Notes: a model not told the origin generated them from the letters alone. DNA of 64,000 bases from Marsupella aquatica (GCA_973895155.1 OZ316892.1:4278001-4342000); one strand, 5' to 3'; counted from the first letter of the stretch, positions 9,432-21,959 are shown. A program made the numbers and translations.

Positions 9432-11674
9432 TCTGGTTTTACTGTTTTCTTCTCCTTTTGCCAGTGTATTGCTGCCGGCCGTTTGCCTCCTCCCGTCTCT
9501 CGGCTTTTGAGTGCTTCTCGTTTATTGGCCATGGCTAAGTCTTCACCGGGTGTTCGGCCCATAGCTATTGGAGAGGTTTTTCTTCGTCTGGTGTCTCGCG
9601 CACTTTCATCGCAGTATCGCTCTGCACTATCGGATCATCTCTCTCCACATCAGTTTGCAGTGGGCGTTCCTGGCGGTTGTGAGACAGTTATTGCGGGTAT
9701 TCGTACTACCTTGGACCTCCACCCTGATTGGGTTGTCCTCCAGGTTGATGTCTCCAATGCTTTCAATATGGTTTCTCGGGTAGCAATTTTTCGTGCTTTG
9801 AGGGCAGCGGATCCAGACATCCAGTCCCTTATCCCCTTTGTCCATTGTTTTTATGGGTTCGAGGCCCCCCTCTTCTATAGTCATCACACCTCTACAGGAG
9901 CGTATACCACTCTTTCTTCTGCAGAAGGTACACGTCAGGGTGACCCTTTGGGTGGGCCTCTTTTTGCCATTGCACATTTTACTGCTTTACGAGAAGCCTC
10001 CGCGGCCCACCCCCAGTGTATCTTCCCCTCCCTTTCAGATGACACCCACATCATTGGTCCACCTGTTGCTGTTACTTCTGCCCTCGCCACCCTTTCCACC
10101 CATTTGTTGGGCCTCGGTTTACGAGTTCAGCCGGTGAAGAGTCGTGCATGGAGTCCAGCTGGGTTACCCTCTGATCTTGCGCTTCCCCCTGGGTTCTTAC
10201 GTCCTACCGACGGTCTTTGGGTCCTTGGCTCCCCAGTCGGTACCACCTCCTTTTGCTCATCTTTCATTGCTGACGCTCTCCAGGCTGCCTTAGCCCCTAC
10301 TCCTATGCTCCCTAAGTTAGCAGACTCTCAGGCAGCATTTGGGTTGTTGTTGAGATGCATCCACCCTCGTGCGTCCTATTTGGCTCGGACACATCCCCCT
10401 ACCGAGGATCTTTATCTACACCTTCGAGCGTTTGATGTCTCCATTCGTGAGACTTTGGCCTCTCTTTTAGGGCCAGGTACTTTACTCTCATCTCCGTGGC
10501 TTCATCGACAGCTCAGTCTTCCTATTTCTCACGGTGGTTTTGGGCTTACTTCCACTGAGCGCCTTGCACCTTTGGTCTTCTTGGGCGCGTGGGCAGCCGC
10601 CTTCTCATTGTTGGCTGATCGTTTCCTTACTGAGGATCGACCTTTTTTACTTTCATCCCTCATGGAGGTCGAGGAGGGTTCCCTCCCATTTCAGGTTCAT
10701 TTGCGCACGGCGCGGTCATCATTACCCGATCCTGTTCGAGCTGCGTTACCTTCATTCCAAGAGTTTTTATCCTTGGACCCCGTCCGTCTTCAGGCAGACC
10801 TTGCTGGGCGTATGCACGCTTTCACCCTTTCCAGCATCCTCACCGAGGCACCTGACACGGACCGAGCTCGGATTCTTTCTTCTGGGGGAAAGGCGCAGGA
10901 GGCTGGCTTTAGGCCAATCCAGTCATTCCTCACCTGCGGATGTCTTCAGCGGAGTTTGCGACAGCCATGCATCTTCGTATGGGCTTGCCCCACCCACTTC
11001 TTGCTGGTTTACCTCCTACTTGCAGTTGTGGGAAGCCTTGTGATGCCACAGGTGTCCATCTTCTTCGATGCAGTTTGGGCGGCGAAACCATTTTTGTTCA
11101 CGACGCTGTGAGAGATGCGACTGCTCAGGTTCTCTCTGGCTCTTTGGTCTGCGCGCGGCGGGAGGTGGTGCTCGAGTTACCTGGTCCTCCATCACAACGG
11201 TTACGGGTGGATCTTACCATGGTCCGTGACGGTCACCGTACTTTGGCAGATGTAGTGGTGGCAAACCCATTGTGCCAAGACATCATTGGGACAGCGGCAA
11301 CAACGGCAGGGGCAGCAGCATCACGAGCAGCAACAACGAAGGAGGCCAAATATGCTGCACGAGCTTCATCTGATAGCTTCTTGCCCCTTGCTCTTGAGAT
11401 ATTTGGGCGTCTCCATCATCAGTTCAACGGGCTTCTTCGCCAAGCTGCTCGGGATGTTCACGGCCGGATGGGTCCCACCGGGCCCCCGCTATCTGTTTTG
11501 ACCACGCACTTTCGCCAACGCATTTCAGTCACCTTACAGCGTGCTCAAGCTCGGGCCGTCTATCGTCGATCTCTGACAGTGGGTGCTAGTGTGACTCCGC
11601 AGCGGCTAGCCCTCCTAGAGGACATTCCTGTCCCACTTGCCGATCTAGTTTCGACACTTGATGTAGACCACTAG
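9432..11674 (+). pseudogene. Reverse transcriptase/endonuclease ORF, frameshifted
   Basis: The reading frame opens after a stop at 9429-9431. RT motifs are clear: RPIAIGEVFLRL near the start; motif A VLQVDVSNAF with its aspartate at about 9747; motif B EGTRQGDPLGGP; and motif C LSDD with its two aspartates at about 10038-10043. The 3' part is in another frame (10940-11674). It holds a zinc knuckle with spacing C-x-C-x9-H-x3-C, then HDAVRD and RVDLT-x9-LADVVVANP, which fits a restriction-like endonuclease core. The switch lies near 10880-10895 in a G/A-rich stretch, and the downstream frame also carries a TAG at 10910-10912. Two lesions therefore separate RT from endonuclease, so this copy is probably inactive. 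Confidence 0.85.
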
Positions 11675-11730
11675 CTTGTTGCCACATTTGCTAGGTATGA
11701 TGAGGACCTCGGTCCATTTGCGGTAGTTTT

Positions 11731-11827
11731 AGTTACTCTTTCTTGGTTTTTAGGGGTTTCTTTTTGCTCATTTCTTTTAGTTCCTCTTTCTTGGTTTTTA
11801 GGGTTTCCTTTTGCTCACTTCTTTTGC
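11731..11827 (+). repeat. 48-bp tandem duplication in retrotransposon 3' UTR
   Basis: Two units beginning AGTTACTCTTTCTTGG (11731) and AGTTCCTCTTTCTTGG (11779) run through TTTTTAGGG and TTTTGCTCA to CTTCTTTT. They lie within the T-rich tail after the endonuclease stop codon. Confidence 0.8.
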
Positions 11828-12100
11828 GTTTGGTTTTGTTCACTTGGGACCTCTCTTGTTTATTCTTTTGTACTCTATTTGGCCTTTTCCTGTATAAAGT
11901 ATGTGTATATTTGTTTATTTTGAGTAATAGCACAAACCAAATCTTGAAGGCTCTTGGTTTTAGGGACTGGAGACAAATTCCTCTTTCATGACCCTCCTGT
12001 ATGGTTTCCCCTTGTTTTCCCCTCTTTATTGTGTCTCTTACTTTGGGATCTTGTCTCCTGATTTGGTGCTATTTCTTCTTTGGCAGTGTAATATATATGC

Positions 12101-13010
12101 TCTCCTTTAACTTCATACTGAACAAACAGGGTGAACCCAAAAGTGATGTTGGATTCTATCTTCATCTTTTGTCATCTAATAAATACACCTTGCACCAGAA
12201 TTTGTCATCAACAAGCATAAAACCTGTTTTCCAGGCATTCTCCGTGACACGGTTGGCTTGGCCACCTTGTTGAACAATCGAAATTGTTGAGAAGTTCGAT
12301 GAATTCAATACCATTCGCAATGGTGATTTTCGAAAGAGAAAGTCTATCCCCTAGGGAGCAGTGCAAGACCTGGAAAATAACAAAATAACTTGTAAAACAA
12401 AATGTATGATATAATATTTTTTTTCTCAAAGAGATTCCATTCATAAGAAAACGAAAAGAATAAGGCACTCACAAATTCTTCCAGTTACCATTGGACTGAA
12501 AACCTTGGTTGAAGGGGTAACGTCTTATGTAGCTTACCTCTAAAACTCAAAAATAAGTGTTGCTTCATGATTGAGAGTATGTTCCAGGAGGTATACGACA
12601 AGAATGTGGGATCAATTTTGAAATGCCCCCTTCTCATCGCTTTTCCAACAACGAAGTAAACCTGATTACGTAGAAAGCTTCACCAAGAATCCTGTTTGAC
12701 ATTCGAAACAAATAAAATTATATTGTTTCGAGTCTGCCTTTTCTACAAATGTTTACTGGCCATTGACTCCATCATCTTAAGAAATCTCGCTTTTCCATGG
12801 ACTTTTCGAGAAAGAACATGTCTATGGAGATTTGGGTCCTTTTCTCTTGGCTTACAGATATAAGACATGACAAGAAAATGCACCTATTCTTTGTGTATGA
12901 CACATTAGTAATGGAGCTCACTCTACAATCAAAGATGCCATGGTCAAGTGACAGCCAGGCTTTTCTTGCAGATAATACTATGGATAGCTCCAGGAACACT
13001 AACATTCTTC
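12101..13010. other. No gene recognised
   Basis: Ordinary AT-rich sequence. The open frame at 12797-13048 ends in QDLNVKRNDRYD and overlaps the first unit of the tandem array at 13011. It has no recognised domain. The array repeats an acceptor-like CAG or TAG before GATCTCAA, so this frame is a weak candidate exon. Confidence 0.4.
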
Positions 13011-13507
13011 AGGATCTCAATGTCAAAAGAAATGATCGATATGATTAATATTGCAAAACCTTAATTGTGGGATTGGATTGTGTGATCGGATTCCCTGACT
13101 TATCTGCCATGCTTTTAGTCTCTTTCTTTCTGTCCATTTTTTAGGATCTCAATGCCAAAAAGAAAACTCACTATTTCTATCATTCAGATGGCACAAAAAT
13201 TGTGGGAGTAGATTCCCTGACGAACCTGCCAAGCATTAGTGTTTTCTCTTTTTATTTCTGTCCATATTTTAGGATCTCAATGTCAAGAGAAATGCCCCAC
13301 ATCATTCAGATGGTAAACACTTGTGGTACTAGATTCCCTGACTAACCTGCCCAGCTTTAGCGTTCTCTCTCTTTCTTGCTCTGTCCATTTTCTAGGATCT
13401 CAATGTCAAAAGAAAATGCACTATATCAGTCAGATTGCAACTTGTGCCATTAGATTCCCTGACTAACCTGCCAAGGTTTTGGTTTTCTCTTTCTCTCTCT
13501 TTCTCCC
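13011..13507 (+). repeat. Four-unit tandem array, about 114-132 bp per unit
   Basis: Units start at 13011, 13143, 13271 and 13394 with AGGATCTCAATGYCAA. Each has GATTCCCTGAC near its middle and ends in a pyrimidine tract such as TTTCTTTCTGTCCATTTTTT. The junction of tract plus AG plus GATCTC looks like an intron 3' splice site repeated at each unit. Length shrinks steadily from 132 to 114 bp. No translation across the units is convincing. Confidence 0.85.
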
Positions 13508-16500
13508 ATAAGAAACTAGTGGAATCCTAAACAAGTCTTAGAAGGTGGATGGTGCTTTCTAGTAAAATACTTTGGGTCAAGAACACTCCATTTCCTTACC
13601 ACCTACCTGTGCCTCTGCTTCTCTTACATGTCCAGTGTAGAGCCTCAAACAATGGGTCCAACCTCTAAATTTACCAACCAATCCTCCATAATATGAACAT
13701 GTAGTAGCTCCAATTGTTAAAACTAGCATGAATACCCGTGCACTTGCTTTCCATACCATAGTACATATGTCTCTCTACTCACAAGCATAGTTTAATATAA
13801 GGAAATGTTAAGAGTTATAATGGCCTCTGGTATAACACTCTGGAGATGGTAGACTCTAATCACAAATGATTTATGGACTCAACAAGAGACACAATAACAA
13901 TGCCTCACACTAAATTGACGCATTACATAATAGCTGTAGCAGGTTAGAAGACGAAGGAATGAATGAAAAACTTGCAGGCAAAGGGTAGCCATACACAAGA
14001 AGCAAAAGGTTGAGCACAAAGTAACCACTTCTAGAAGAAGTTTCTTCGTTCTACAGATTATCTACTTAGTATGACATACATATAAGCCCCCACTAAAATA
14101 AATTTCATCTCCTCCCCTTTGCTAAAGAACGAGTATCATATGGAGTGAACCCTGCATTTCCCTGTCCGCTGTGGACACACCGAATGAAGCCAAATGCCTA
14201 TCAAAGTTCTCCAAAGTCCATACATTACATCTTCTATTATTTCGTGTCATTTCTGTATTCAAGTAATCTTGAGCAAGGCTATTTGCTGGATTTTTCTGGC
14301 AAGAGTGCATGAGAACATTCATTCCCCAATTTCCATCTCACTTGAAAGACCTAGCCACTTTTGGCGGCCCTTTTTGTCTTAGACTAAATGATCATGTAAC
14401 GCTAGCCACCTTGGCCAATGGTCAGAAATCAATCTAAGATAATTCCATGAGGAATGTTTTTGGCATCTTCTCCTTCACATCCTATAACGTTAGCCGGCTT
14501 GGCCAAAAAGGGAAAAATCTTAAAAAATACCCTCGCTAGTGGTAGGCTGATAACCCTTACATTGAGAGCTAAACAACCTACAAATGGGGGATGGCAGCCT
14601 TTGTGCCAACCACTAGACTCACCTTCTCCAAATCCCTCCTCTTACTAGTGCTGAAGCAGAGCCTCATTAGGTCACCCTATATCCCAACACATGTCATTAA
14701 TAAGGGCACGGACAATTTCCTCCATCCATGCCAATCTTTCGCCCATGAGTCACCATGTGAAATAGGCGCTGGTCATCTGGGTGCATATAAGATCCACTTT
14801 ACACATAATTATTGGCAGGGAATAATCTTGCTGTCTCTTTTCCTCTACCGAACAGATGCCTCTGGATTCTGGCACCACAAGTTGTCTCTGGCGTTTGTGT
14901 GCTTGCTATGTATGTTGCTGTCCTCCCTTGGTTTCGTTGAGGCCCTCACAGATGGAGGTGGGTGACTGGGTACCATTAGTGTCAAGCAACTTACTCTGTT
15001 ACTTGCCTTTTACCATAGGTCCATCTCAGTTCACGCAGATTCAGTGTGAAATAAAATAAGGAAATATCCAAATTAATTTTCAGAAATGTACTACTCCCTC
15101 CAACCTAGCAACCTAGGACCAGGTCACTGTTGACCATGTACATATGGATTCGCTTTTACTAAGGAAGAATGCTATCTGAGTACATAAATGTATTTTAGCA
15201 GTCCATCTGGGTTTACCCTAGTTCATCTAGTCATGTCTTTGAACATTTAGGTCCATGGGGCTTCACTTTTGAAGCAGGGCAATTCCAATATCTTATTCTC
15301 CTGTTTTTGATTTCAATCCTAAAACTACTCTGTAGACTGAAAATCAGAGGGATTTGCTCTATGGGACCGCAAAATGAAACCTATTACTTGATAGGTCCCC
15401 TGAGTGTATTACTGATCCAGATTGTTGATTGACTTAAATCAATTTACCCAAAATTTCAGGGGTTTGTCAAATAACTCAATTCATTTTGGGTCCCATGAAG
15501 CAAATCACTCCTGAAAATTATGTGTTTGCATTACATTGCTACGAAGATACGTCGAAGATTCTATAAATTTACATAAGAAAATTCTTTATTCTTTCAAAGG
15601 CTTCTTTTCCATCTTGAAATAATTTAATCATTATTTAGCGACTGTGCGAACTGGTATGACACTAGGGAAAAAGACGTGTGGTGTAATTCTCACTTTTTCT
15701 GTGGGGGGGAGGACGGAGTTAAAGGGAATACTGGACACGAGCTATAGGCTAGCTAGCAAAGGAGGGGAGTAGCTGTCTTGCACAGCATCAAATGCTGCAA
15801 ACAGCAAGGAGGCTGTCAGGTTGTTGGCCTGGGTTTTGTTAGGGCATATGGAAACCGGAGCCTGGGCGAAAAATCACAAACAACAAAGGTGAAAACGAAA
15901 GGTGGTAAGCTTTCTAGTCAAGCTGGTAAATTAGGTCCAACTAAGCAGGTGGAGAATGTTCCCTACTTCCCACTAAAGAGATGCTTAACCCACCCTGGGG
16001 ACATGGCGACATCGTCCTCTTGCAACACTTGCAAGCTCAGCAGCAATGCATGTCTTACGCTTCATAACAAGAGCAATAAATGAGAAATGTGTGCACCCCC
16101 AATTCAGGGGCCTACGAAGACTCAATCGAATCTCCCATAAATCCACAAGCATGTAAACCACAAGGGTGACATGCGTGTTTCACATGGGCCATGGAACTTT
16201 GAACTTCACACTGCTGTAAACTAAACTGGACCAATAATGAGAATAAAATAATAATCGGGATGGGGGCCTAAATTTAGCTCTGGGTGGGTGAGAAGTTTGT
16301 TTGTGAGCACAATTTAGCACGCAAGCAGGCTTTTCCAATAAATTGGGCTCTGAATTCTGTCGCTTATGAACGACTAAAATCTCGTTTGACTGAAATGTTT
16401 AGTTGAATTATGAGCGTCCCATTATTAAGTGTTCCAAGAGAGAAGGGGACGGTGCCGCTAAAATGAATGCACGACTTATTATTATAACTGGACTCCATAA

Positions 16501-17475
16501 CCGCTCATCAACCAAACCAGATTGTCAGTGACCGACAATCTATCTGTTTTTACTCCTCCGTATTCTTATTTTGCCCAAGTACGAGGCTCAATCAAATAAG
16601 GCTTTGGTTTACTATTTCCTCAACTTTGACCCTTTGTTTTTGTTTTCTTGCTTGAAGAATATGCTTTGTCAACACGAACGAAATTCCGAGGGACGACAGC
16701 TTTTCCTATGGACAAGCATGGAAACTTGCATTAATATTGTTGCTTTCCGCCGTCTTGATCATGCCTGCATTTGGGGGAGGCATTGCAGTTTGCAGCTATG
16801 GTTGCCTTGGATGTCCATGAACATCAAAATAACTTAGGAGGTACAATGGTCACCCTTTGAGTCTATTGGGTCTCCCACTCTATACTCCTGATCTATGTTT
16901 ATAAATCTTGAATTTCCAATACAGAAATTTGAGTCACCATAGTCTCCACCTTGTGACGCCCCGTGCAACTTGTTGGGCTGCTTAGGTGAGGGAAACCCCA
17001 CATTCTTAAAACGAGAAGTAAGAGTTCAAAACACCCACAAAATGGCCAAACTGGAACCAACAAATTACACACACGAATGCTGAATGGAAAGATCCACTGT
17101 TCTAAGTGAAAATGAATGATTTTGGGAGAAGGAAAATGAAAACAACCAGCATTACACTGTTTGGGGGCTTTTTGCCCGTGTGTGTGTGGGCAATAAAGAT
17201 TTTTGGGCTTGGGTAAAGAAACCCTCAGTATATTCTCACTTTTTTGACTAAATTTGTGACTTCCAATGCTACAAAACACGTGATGTGGAACTATATCTTC
17301 AATGTTTTTTAGTGAAAAATATTGCCCTCGAGTTGGAGTCAGGAATACAAAAGGAATTCGGTCACCTTTCTTAGACCAGAAAAAGGAGCATCAACTGCGA
17401 GACTTTTTTAATCAAATAATACCACCAAGATCAGAGGGAAGTATAAAAAAGAAAGAGTAGCGAGCATCATCCGGT
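13508..17475. other. No gene recognised
   Basis: About 4 kb of AT-rich sequence. The longest frames (16899-17279 minus, 14591-14965 plus) encode no recognisable motif and lack splice-linked neighbours. I see no rRNA, tRNA or repeat structure that stands out. Confidence 0.5.
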
Positions 17476-17628
17476 ACAGTACTCTACTCTACTCTACTCT
17501 GGGAAAGAGACCAGAGAAAGAGGGGGCACGGAGATCAATCATGTAAACAGTGGTGTAGCCAGTGTAGTAATTAATTAGGTACCCTTGGGAAATGACCAGA
17601 GGAAGAGGGGGCACGGAGATCAATCATC
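17476..17628. repeat. TACTC microsatellite and 40-bp direct repeat
   Basis: A short TACTC run at about 17477-17499 is followed by a segment at 17501-17542. That segment recurs at about 17587-17627, sharing AGAGGGGGCACGGAGATCAA. The period is about 86 bp. Confidence 0.8.
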
Positions 17629-19475
17629 AGACTCCATTGGGTGAAGACAAAGCGAGGAAGAGTAGTTAGTAGCCCAACAAAATAATACGCAAACTAGGGT
17701 AATTTTTAAGCTTTGCTAGTTTAGCCAAGCCGGCAAATGTCACCTGGTATGAATGACAAGATGCTCAAAGTATTCGTTGTGTAATCCCTAGATTAATCCT
17801 TGACCACTAGATCTCCCTAAATTTCAGGATGACCATCAGATTCTCGGTAATGGGTCTGAGTCTAGGCGATAATTTGACTAATCCAAGACGAATGGATCGA
17901 GAGTTTTTGTCAAAGTTGCGAAGACTTTGCAGTGCGGTGGAATTTGGGGAATTCTTACCACACACAAAAACCGCTGGATAGAGAGAGAGAGAAGGAGGAT
18001 GATAAAGCCTCCCCACACGGTGACACGGGAGGGGAGAGGTATCGAACTTGATGTGCATACGATAAGAGAAAGCTGCCCATTAATATATGGGTTGGGGAGG
18101 GTGCCATGAATCCATGGGACTAGGCAGAGGGGGCTGGCACATGGCGTGGCCCCTCAGTGGAGTGTGTCATAAGGCGTGTACCTATTTACCAGCTAGAGAG
18201 AGAACGAATTGATCATGAGAGAGATTAGCCAAAAGCAGGAAAATGCTTAGGGTCATAATTGCTGGGGTCAGCTAGAGAGGTAGAGAGAGAGAGAGAGCGG
18301 AGGCATCACCAAATAAAAGTAGCACTTGATTCGGGGCCCATCCGCACAAAGTCTGACTGACAGACAGACACATAGAGAGAGAAGAGTGAGTGTATATTTA
18401 AGATTAATAAATCTACCCCATCACTACCAAATGGAGAAATTGTTGAACGCAATCCATGATCTTGATACAACTTCTACACCATCCATAATCTTTACTCGCC
18501 TGGCTGTCTGCAACTACCCATCCGTTGCACATAAGTAGAGGGGAGGCTTGAATTGGGTCCATTGATCCTCACCCAACTCTGGCCCTGCCCCAAAAGTTAC
18601 TTCTAGACGCTTCACCATAGTACATCGGTCCTAACTATTAGCTTCATATTCCGATCGATTACTAGGTAGATACAGCTGCTTGAATGAGGGTTGGATGCCT
18701 GGCTTCCTTGGACGGAGTTTCCCTTCAGCCTTTTGCACACAAAAAAACTGCTGACATGAGTTACCGATGTAAGAATCTGCGTATCCATCGCCTGCTCTAT
18801 CTTAGTGGGGTTTTCTCTTGCAGGGGGGCAAAGAGGAACCGCCACGGCCAATATTCCAGGAAGTAGGCCAAAGGGCTCAGCCTAGGAAAATCCCAATGAT
18901 CAGCACAACTGCTTTGATTCCATGCCATAGCTAGCATGATGAAATGATGAAGATGATGACCCTTCAAATAGCTTGCATGCAGCTTTCCTAGCAACAATGA
19001 TTATTAACGAAGCAGTTGAGTTGCAGATTGTATGTGGATTGTTGGAGGCCAGGTTGTAGGCTACATTTCAATTTTCAACATCCGTCAAAAAAGTCTTCTT
19101 GCAATAAATCCCAGAAGTCGCAAGGATGAATTACCATTGCCCTTCGTAAGTTTTTGAGAAGACTAGTGATACAGCCTACAGCCGGATTCCCAAAATTCAT
19201 TTTGTATAGAGATTTCGTTTGGCTTTATGATTTAAAATAATGTTCCTTTACCCTCTTATTGTCATCCCATCGCATGCCATCCCACCCCCTCACTTCTATG
19301 AAATGAATGCAGCATACCGTCAACTATAAAGCACCAAAGTACGTCTTTAAACCATAAATGAGTGCAACACACTAAATCTACCATTTGCAAAAAGGTGTTA
19401 TATTACAAGTGGAACAATACGCACCACTTGAGGGGGTATGACGCATTTTTTTTTAAACTCAAAAGCCCGAAACAG
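17629..19475. other. No gene recognised; GA microsatellite at 18283-18297
   Basis: Short frames on both strands are unremarkable. A GA run lies at 18283-18297 and shorter GA runs at about 17981-17991 and 18375-18383. Nothing else is supported. Confidence 0.5.
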
Positions 19476-19880
19476 GTGGTGCAGCTCAAGTGGCCAGAGC
19501 ATGGGGAGCTGGACCAGGAAATCTGAGGTTCAATTCCACCACTCTCACTGTAGAGGAGGGGGCATTTGTCTGGATGGGTGGTATCTTGCTGCAGGTGCTT
19601 TATTGCCTTGTCTGTCTGCAACATACTCCCTGTCGAAGGCATTTCACACCAATTCCTTAGCTATTGGTTGCTACTCAGTAGGGTTTGCAACTACAGGATT
19701 CTAGTGTGCTTTTTGGCTCTTGACCTCTTTGGCATGCCTAGGTTTTCTCCATGTTTCTCCCCTATAGTGGTTCTTTCACCTATGGGATCCTCTCGCCAGC
19801 TATGGCTCTTTCTGTTGTTCGACAGTTTGATACAACCCAGTCGAAACTATATAAACTATATGTTCCAGAGCCCTTACTTA
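19476..19880 (+). mobile_element. tRNA-derived SINE-like element
   Basis: The head reads as a tRNA. A 5' arm GGTGGTG (19475-19481) pairs with CACCACT (19537-19543) apart from one G-T pair. The D-arm region AGCTCAAGTGGCCAGAGC (19483-19500) is an A box. GGTTCAATTCC (19527-19537) is a perfect B box. The anticodon and T stems pair poorly, so a functional tRNA is unlikely. The pyrimidine-rich body downstream loosely resembles the other SINE-like copies. The 3' end and target duplications are not defined. Confidence 0.6.
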
Positions 19881-20219
19881 GGGTAGGCTTCTAGACCTAG
19901 TGTAATATGGAGTTTGGTTTACGGAAATGGCGATGATAATATATTCACATCTATTTAGATTGAATGAAGAAACCCTCCGGTTAGTGACAACTATGATAGT
20001 GTTGTGAAGCAAGGCGTTGTGATTAACCTCATATTTCTATTAGGCAGGTCTGTAATGTTGACTAGTTTGGGGGACAGGAAAATAAAACACGTTAGTGCCA
20101 ACACTAATAACGGCGAGGAGCAGTAACCCCTCTTTTTATAGAAGTTGCAGCTTCGAAAGGAGTCTGCTCCCTGCCCGCGTTCTGACAACGTAAGGACGCC
20201 ATCTTTAACATCCAAGTAA

Positions 20220-20560
20220 TACGGAACAGGGGTCAGGAATATTTCCGCCCTCGGGCAGGCGAGGTCGAGACGGGACGGACATTATTATTGTACCGCGCCT
20301 GCGATGGAGGCACTGATTATTAACTGCCCGTAACTCGACCCGTCCTTTGGCCCGCTCGCAGCGCACCGGGTACGCCGACGAAGGAACTGGGAATCCCGTC
20401 CCTTGTACGCATGGCCCGCCGCCTCGAGTCTGACACCGCGCCGAAACCTGCGGTGTCCCGTGACAGGACCAGGTCTTGGTTCCGTAACTAGAGACGACGC
20501 CGGGGCAGGCAGACGGTCAGCAGGCAAGCGGGCGGGGAGCGGGGGGCCACCGGGCAGGAA
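20220..20560. other. GC- and CpG-rich island without a recognised gene
   Basis: A short block much richer in CpG than its flanks. Overlapping frames on both strands (20285-20683 minus, 20403-20609 plus) give basic, low-complexity peptides with no recognised domain. It may be a promoter or untranslated first exon, but nothing downstream supports a gene. Confidence 0.4.
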
Positions 20561-20929
20561 GGCTGTTGCGTATGCAGTATACGTCTGCCGACTTTTTTCC
20601 TCAGAGTAGTACATTTCTTTAACAAATGACGAGGAATAACGCATAAGAACACGGACTTGTTGTTTGCATTCTCCTGTGATCATTTCTTAGGGTTAAAAGC
20701 AATGTGCAGATAGAAACGGAGAGATTGGTCAGTATTTTCTTTAAATGGTTATGACAAAAAGGGAAGGACCATATTTTATGCTATACAAACAAAGTATAAT
20801 AAAGGGCAAACAAAAGAGGGACAAACACCTTACACTAGAAAGGAGGCAAAGGCAACCCCGAAACTGAGGAAGAAGGAGAAGAAAAATGGGAAAATGAGCT
20901 ATCAGTTCACTACTGTAGTCACATTGAGT

Positions 20930-21890
20930 TTAAAAGCAATCTGTGGATAGAAAAGTCACTCTTTAGATGAGGTAGATCAGAAGTTTTTAGGAGTTTGATG
21001 TCAGATTTCTTAGTTGTTTATCATTTTAGAAAATGATGGAAGGCTAGAATATTGTTCCTCTGTGGTCAATTTTTGAAACACCGAATTGGGTGAAAAGTAA
21101 ATGCTTACAAGATAATTGTCAGGATGTTTATGAAAACTTTAATGACAGAATTCTTTCGAACTTACACAAGGACAGAAAATATTTTAGAATGGCCTTCCTT
21201 CCTGCGTGGCACCTGAAGCTGGGCCTGCATTGCTGCAGAATATTTATCAAATAAACGGGTGTGATTTCAGTATCTCCCCAAACTACTGTATGATTATTTA
21301 CATTAGGACTAGGTTGTGAGGCAACGCGAGAATATTTAATTGTAAAAACTGGGCCCATACCGAAAAGGCACGTTTACTCCAGGATGCTCTAGGTATTTCT
21401 TCAATTTTAATGGTCAAGGTTCTACAAGGACCCGAAATATTCCCTAGACGGCCTTCTTTCCTTGTTTGCACTTGAAGCCGGGGCTGCTATCTATTTCACA
21501 CGAAGTGGTATAATTCCAGTGCGTGCACGAAACAATAATGATTATTATTATTATCTACACTATGATATAGTTGAAGGCTAGAATCTCACTGTAGTTTCTA
21601 AAACAATGTATACATTGAAAAGTCATTGTTTCCTCCGGGATGCTCACAATATATCGTAAAATTGACATGACAAAATGTTTCACAAGGACCCCAAAATCCA
21701 TTGCGAATGGCCTTCCTCCGTGCAATCGAAGCGGAGGCTGGGGCTGCACCATGTATGTCACACGTAATGGTATAAATCCAATGTCGGCAGAGAAGAATAA
21801 TTATGTACACGAGGAAATGGCTCAACCTGCATACAGTGAAAAGTCAGTGTTTAAACCCTGATCTCAGAATATCGAACAACGGTTTAGCAG
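20930..21890. repeat. Degenerate tandem array, about 258-bp period
   Basis: ACAAGGAC recurs at 21166, 21424 and 21682, exactly 258 bp apart, each followed by GGCCTTCYTTCC or a close variant and then GGGGCTGC or GGGCCTGC. A second landmark, GAAAAGTCAYTGTTT followed by GGATGCTC, recurs near 21361, 21617 and 21838, with weaker matches near 20951 and 21093. At least three units are clear. No coding sequence is shared between them. Confidence 0.8.
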
Positions 21891-21959
21891 TAGGACAGGA
21901 AAGTAAATAGTTCCGGGCGTCCTGGTAATTGAAGTTGAACCTGTGACTACAGTACGGAA

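Larger units (their letters stand above)
9432..12100 (+). mobile_element. Non-LTR retrotransposon, R2/Utopia-like, degenerate
   Basis: The element encodes a reverse transcriptase followed by a CCHC knuckle and a restriction-like endonuclease (PD-(D/E)XK fold). This order is typical of endonuclease-last non-LTR elements such as R2, NeSL and Utopia, and differs from plant L1 elements with an N-terminal APE endonuclease. No LTRs are seen. The 5' end is not found and the copy may be 5'-truncated. The 3' UTR is pyrimidine-rich with a 48-bp tandem duplication (11731-11827), and the element probably ends near TTTGGCAGTGTAATATATA at 12081-12099. Family placement is by motif order only. Confidence 0.75.

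Noticed and set aside
19475-19543. Functional tRNA gene
   Set aside because: The anticodon and T stems do not pair well and the sequence continues into a SINE-like body, so it was called a SINE head.
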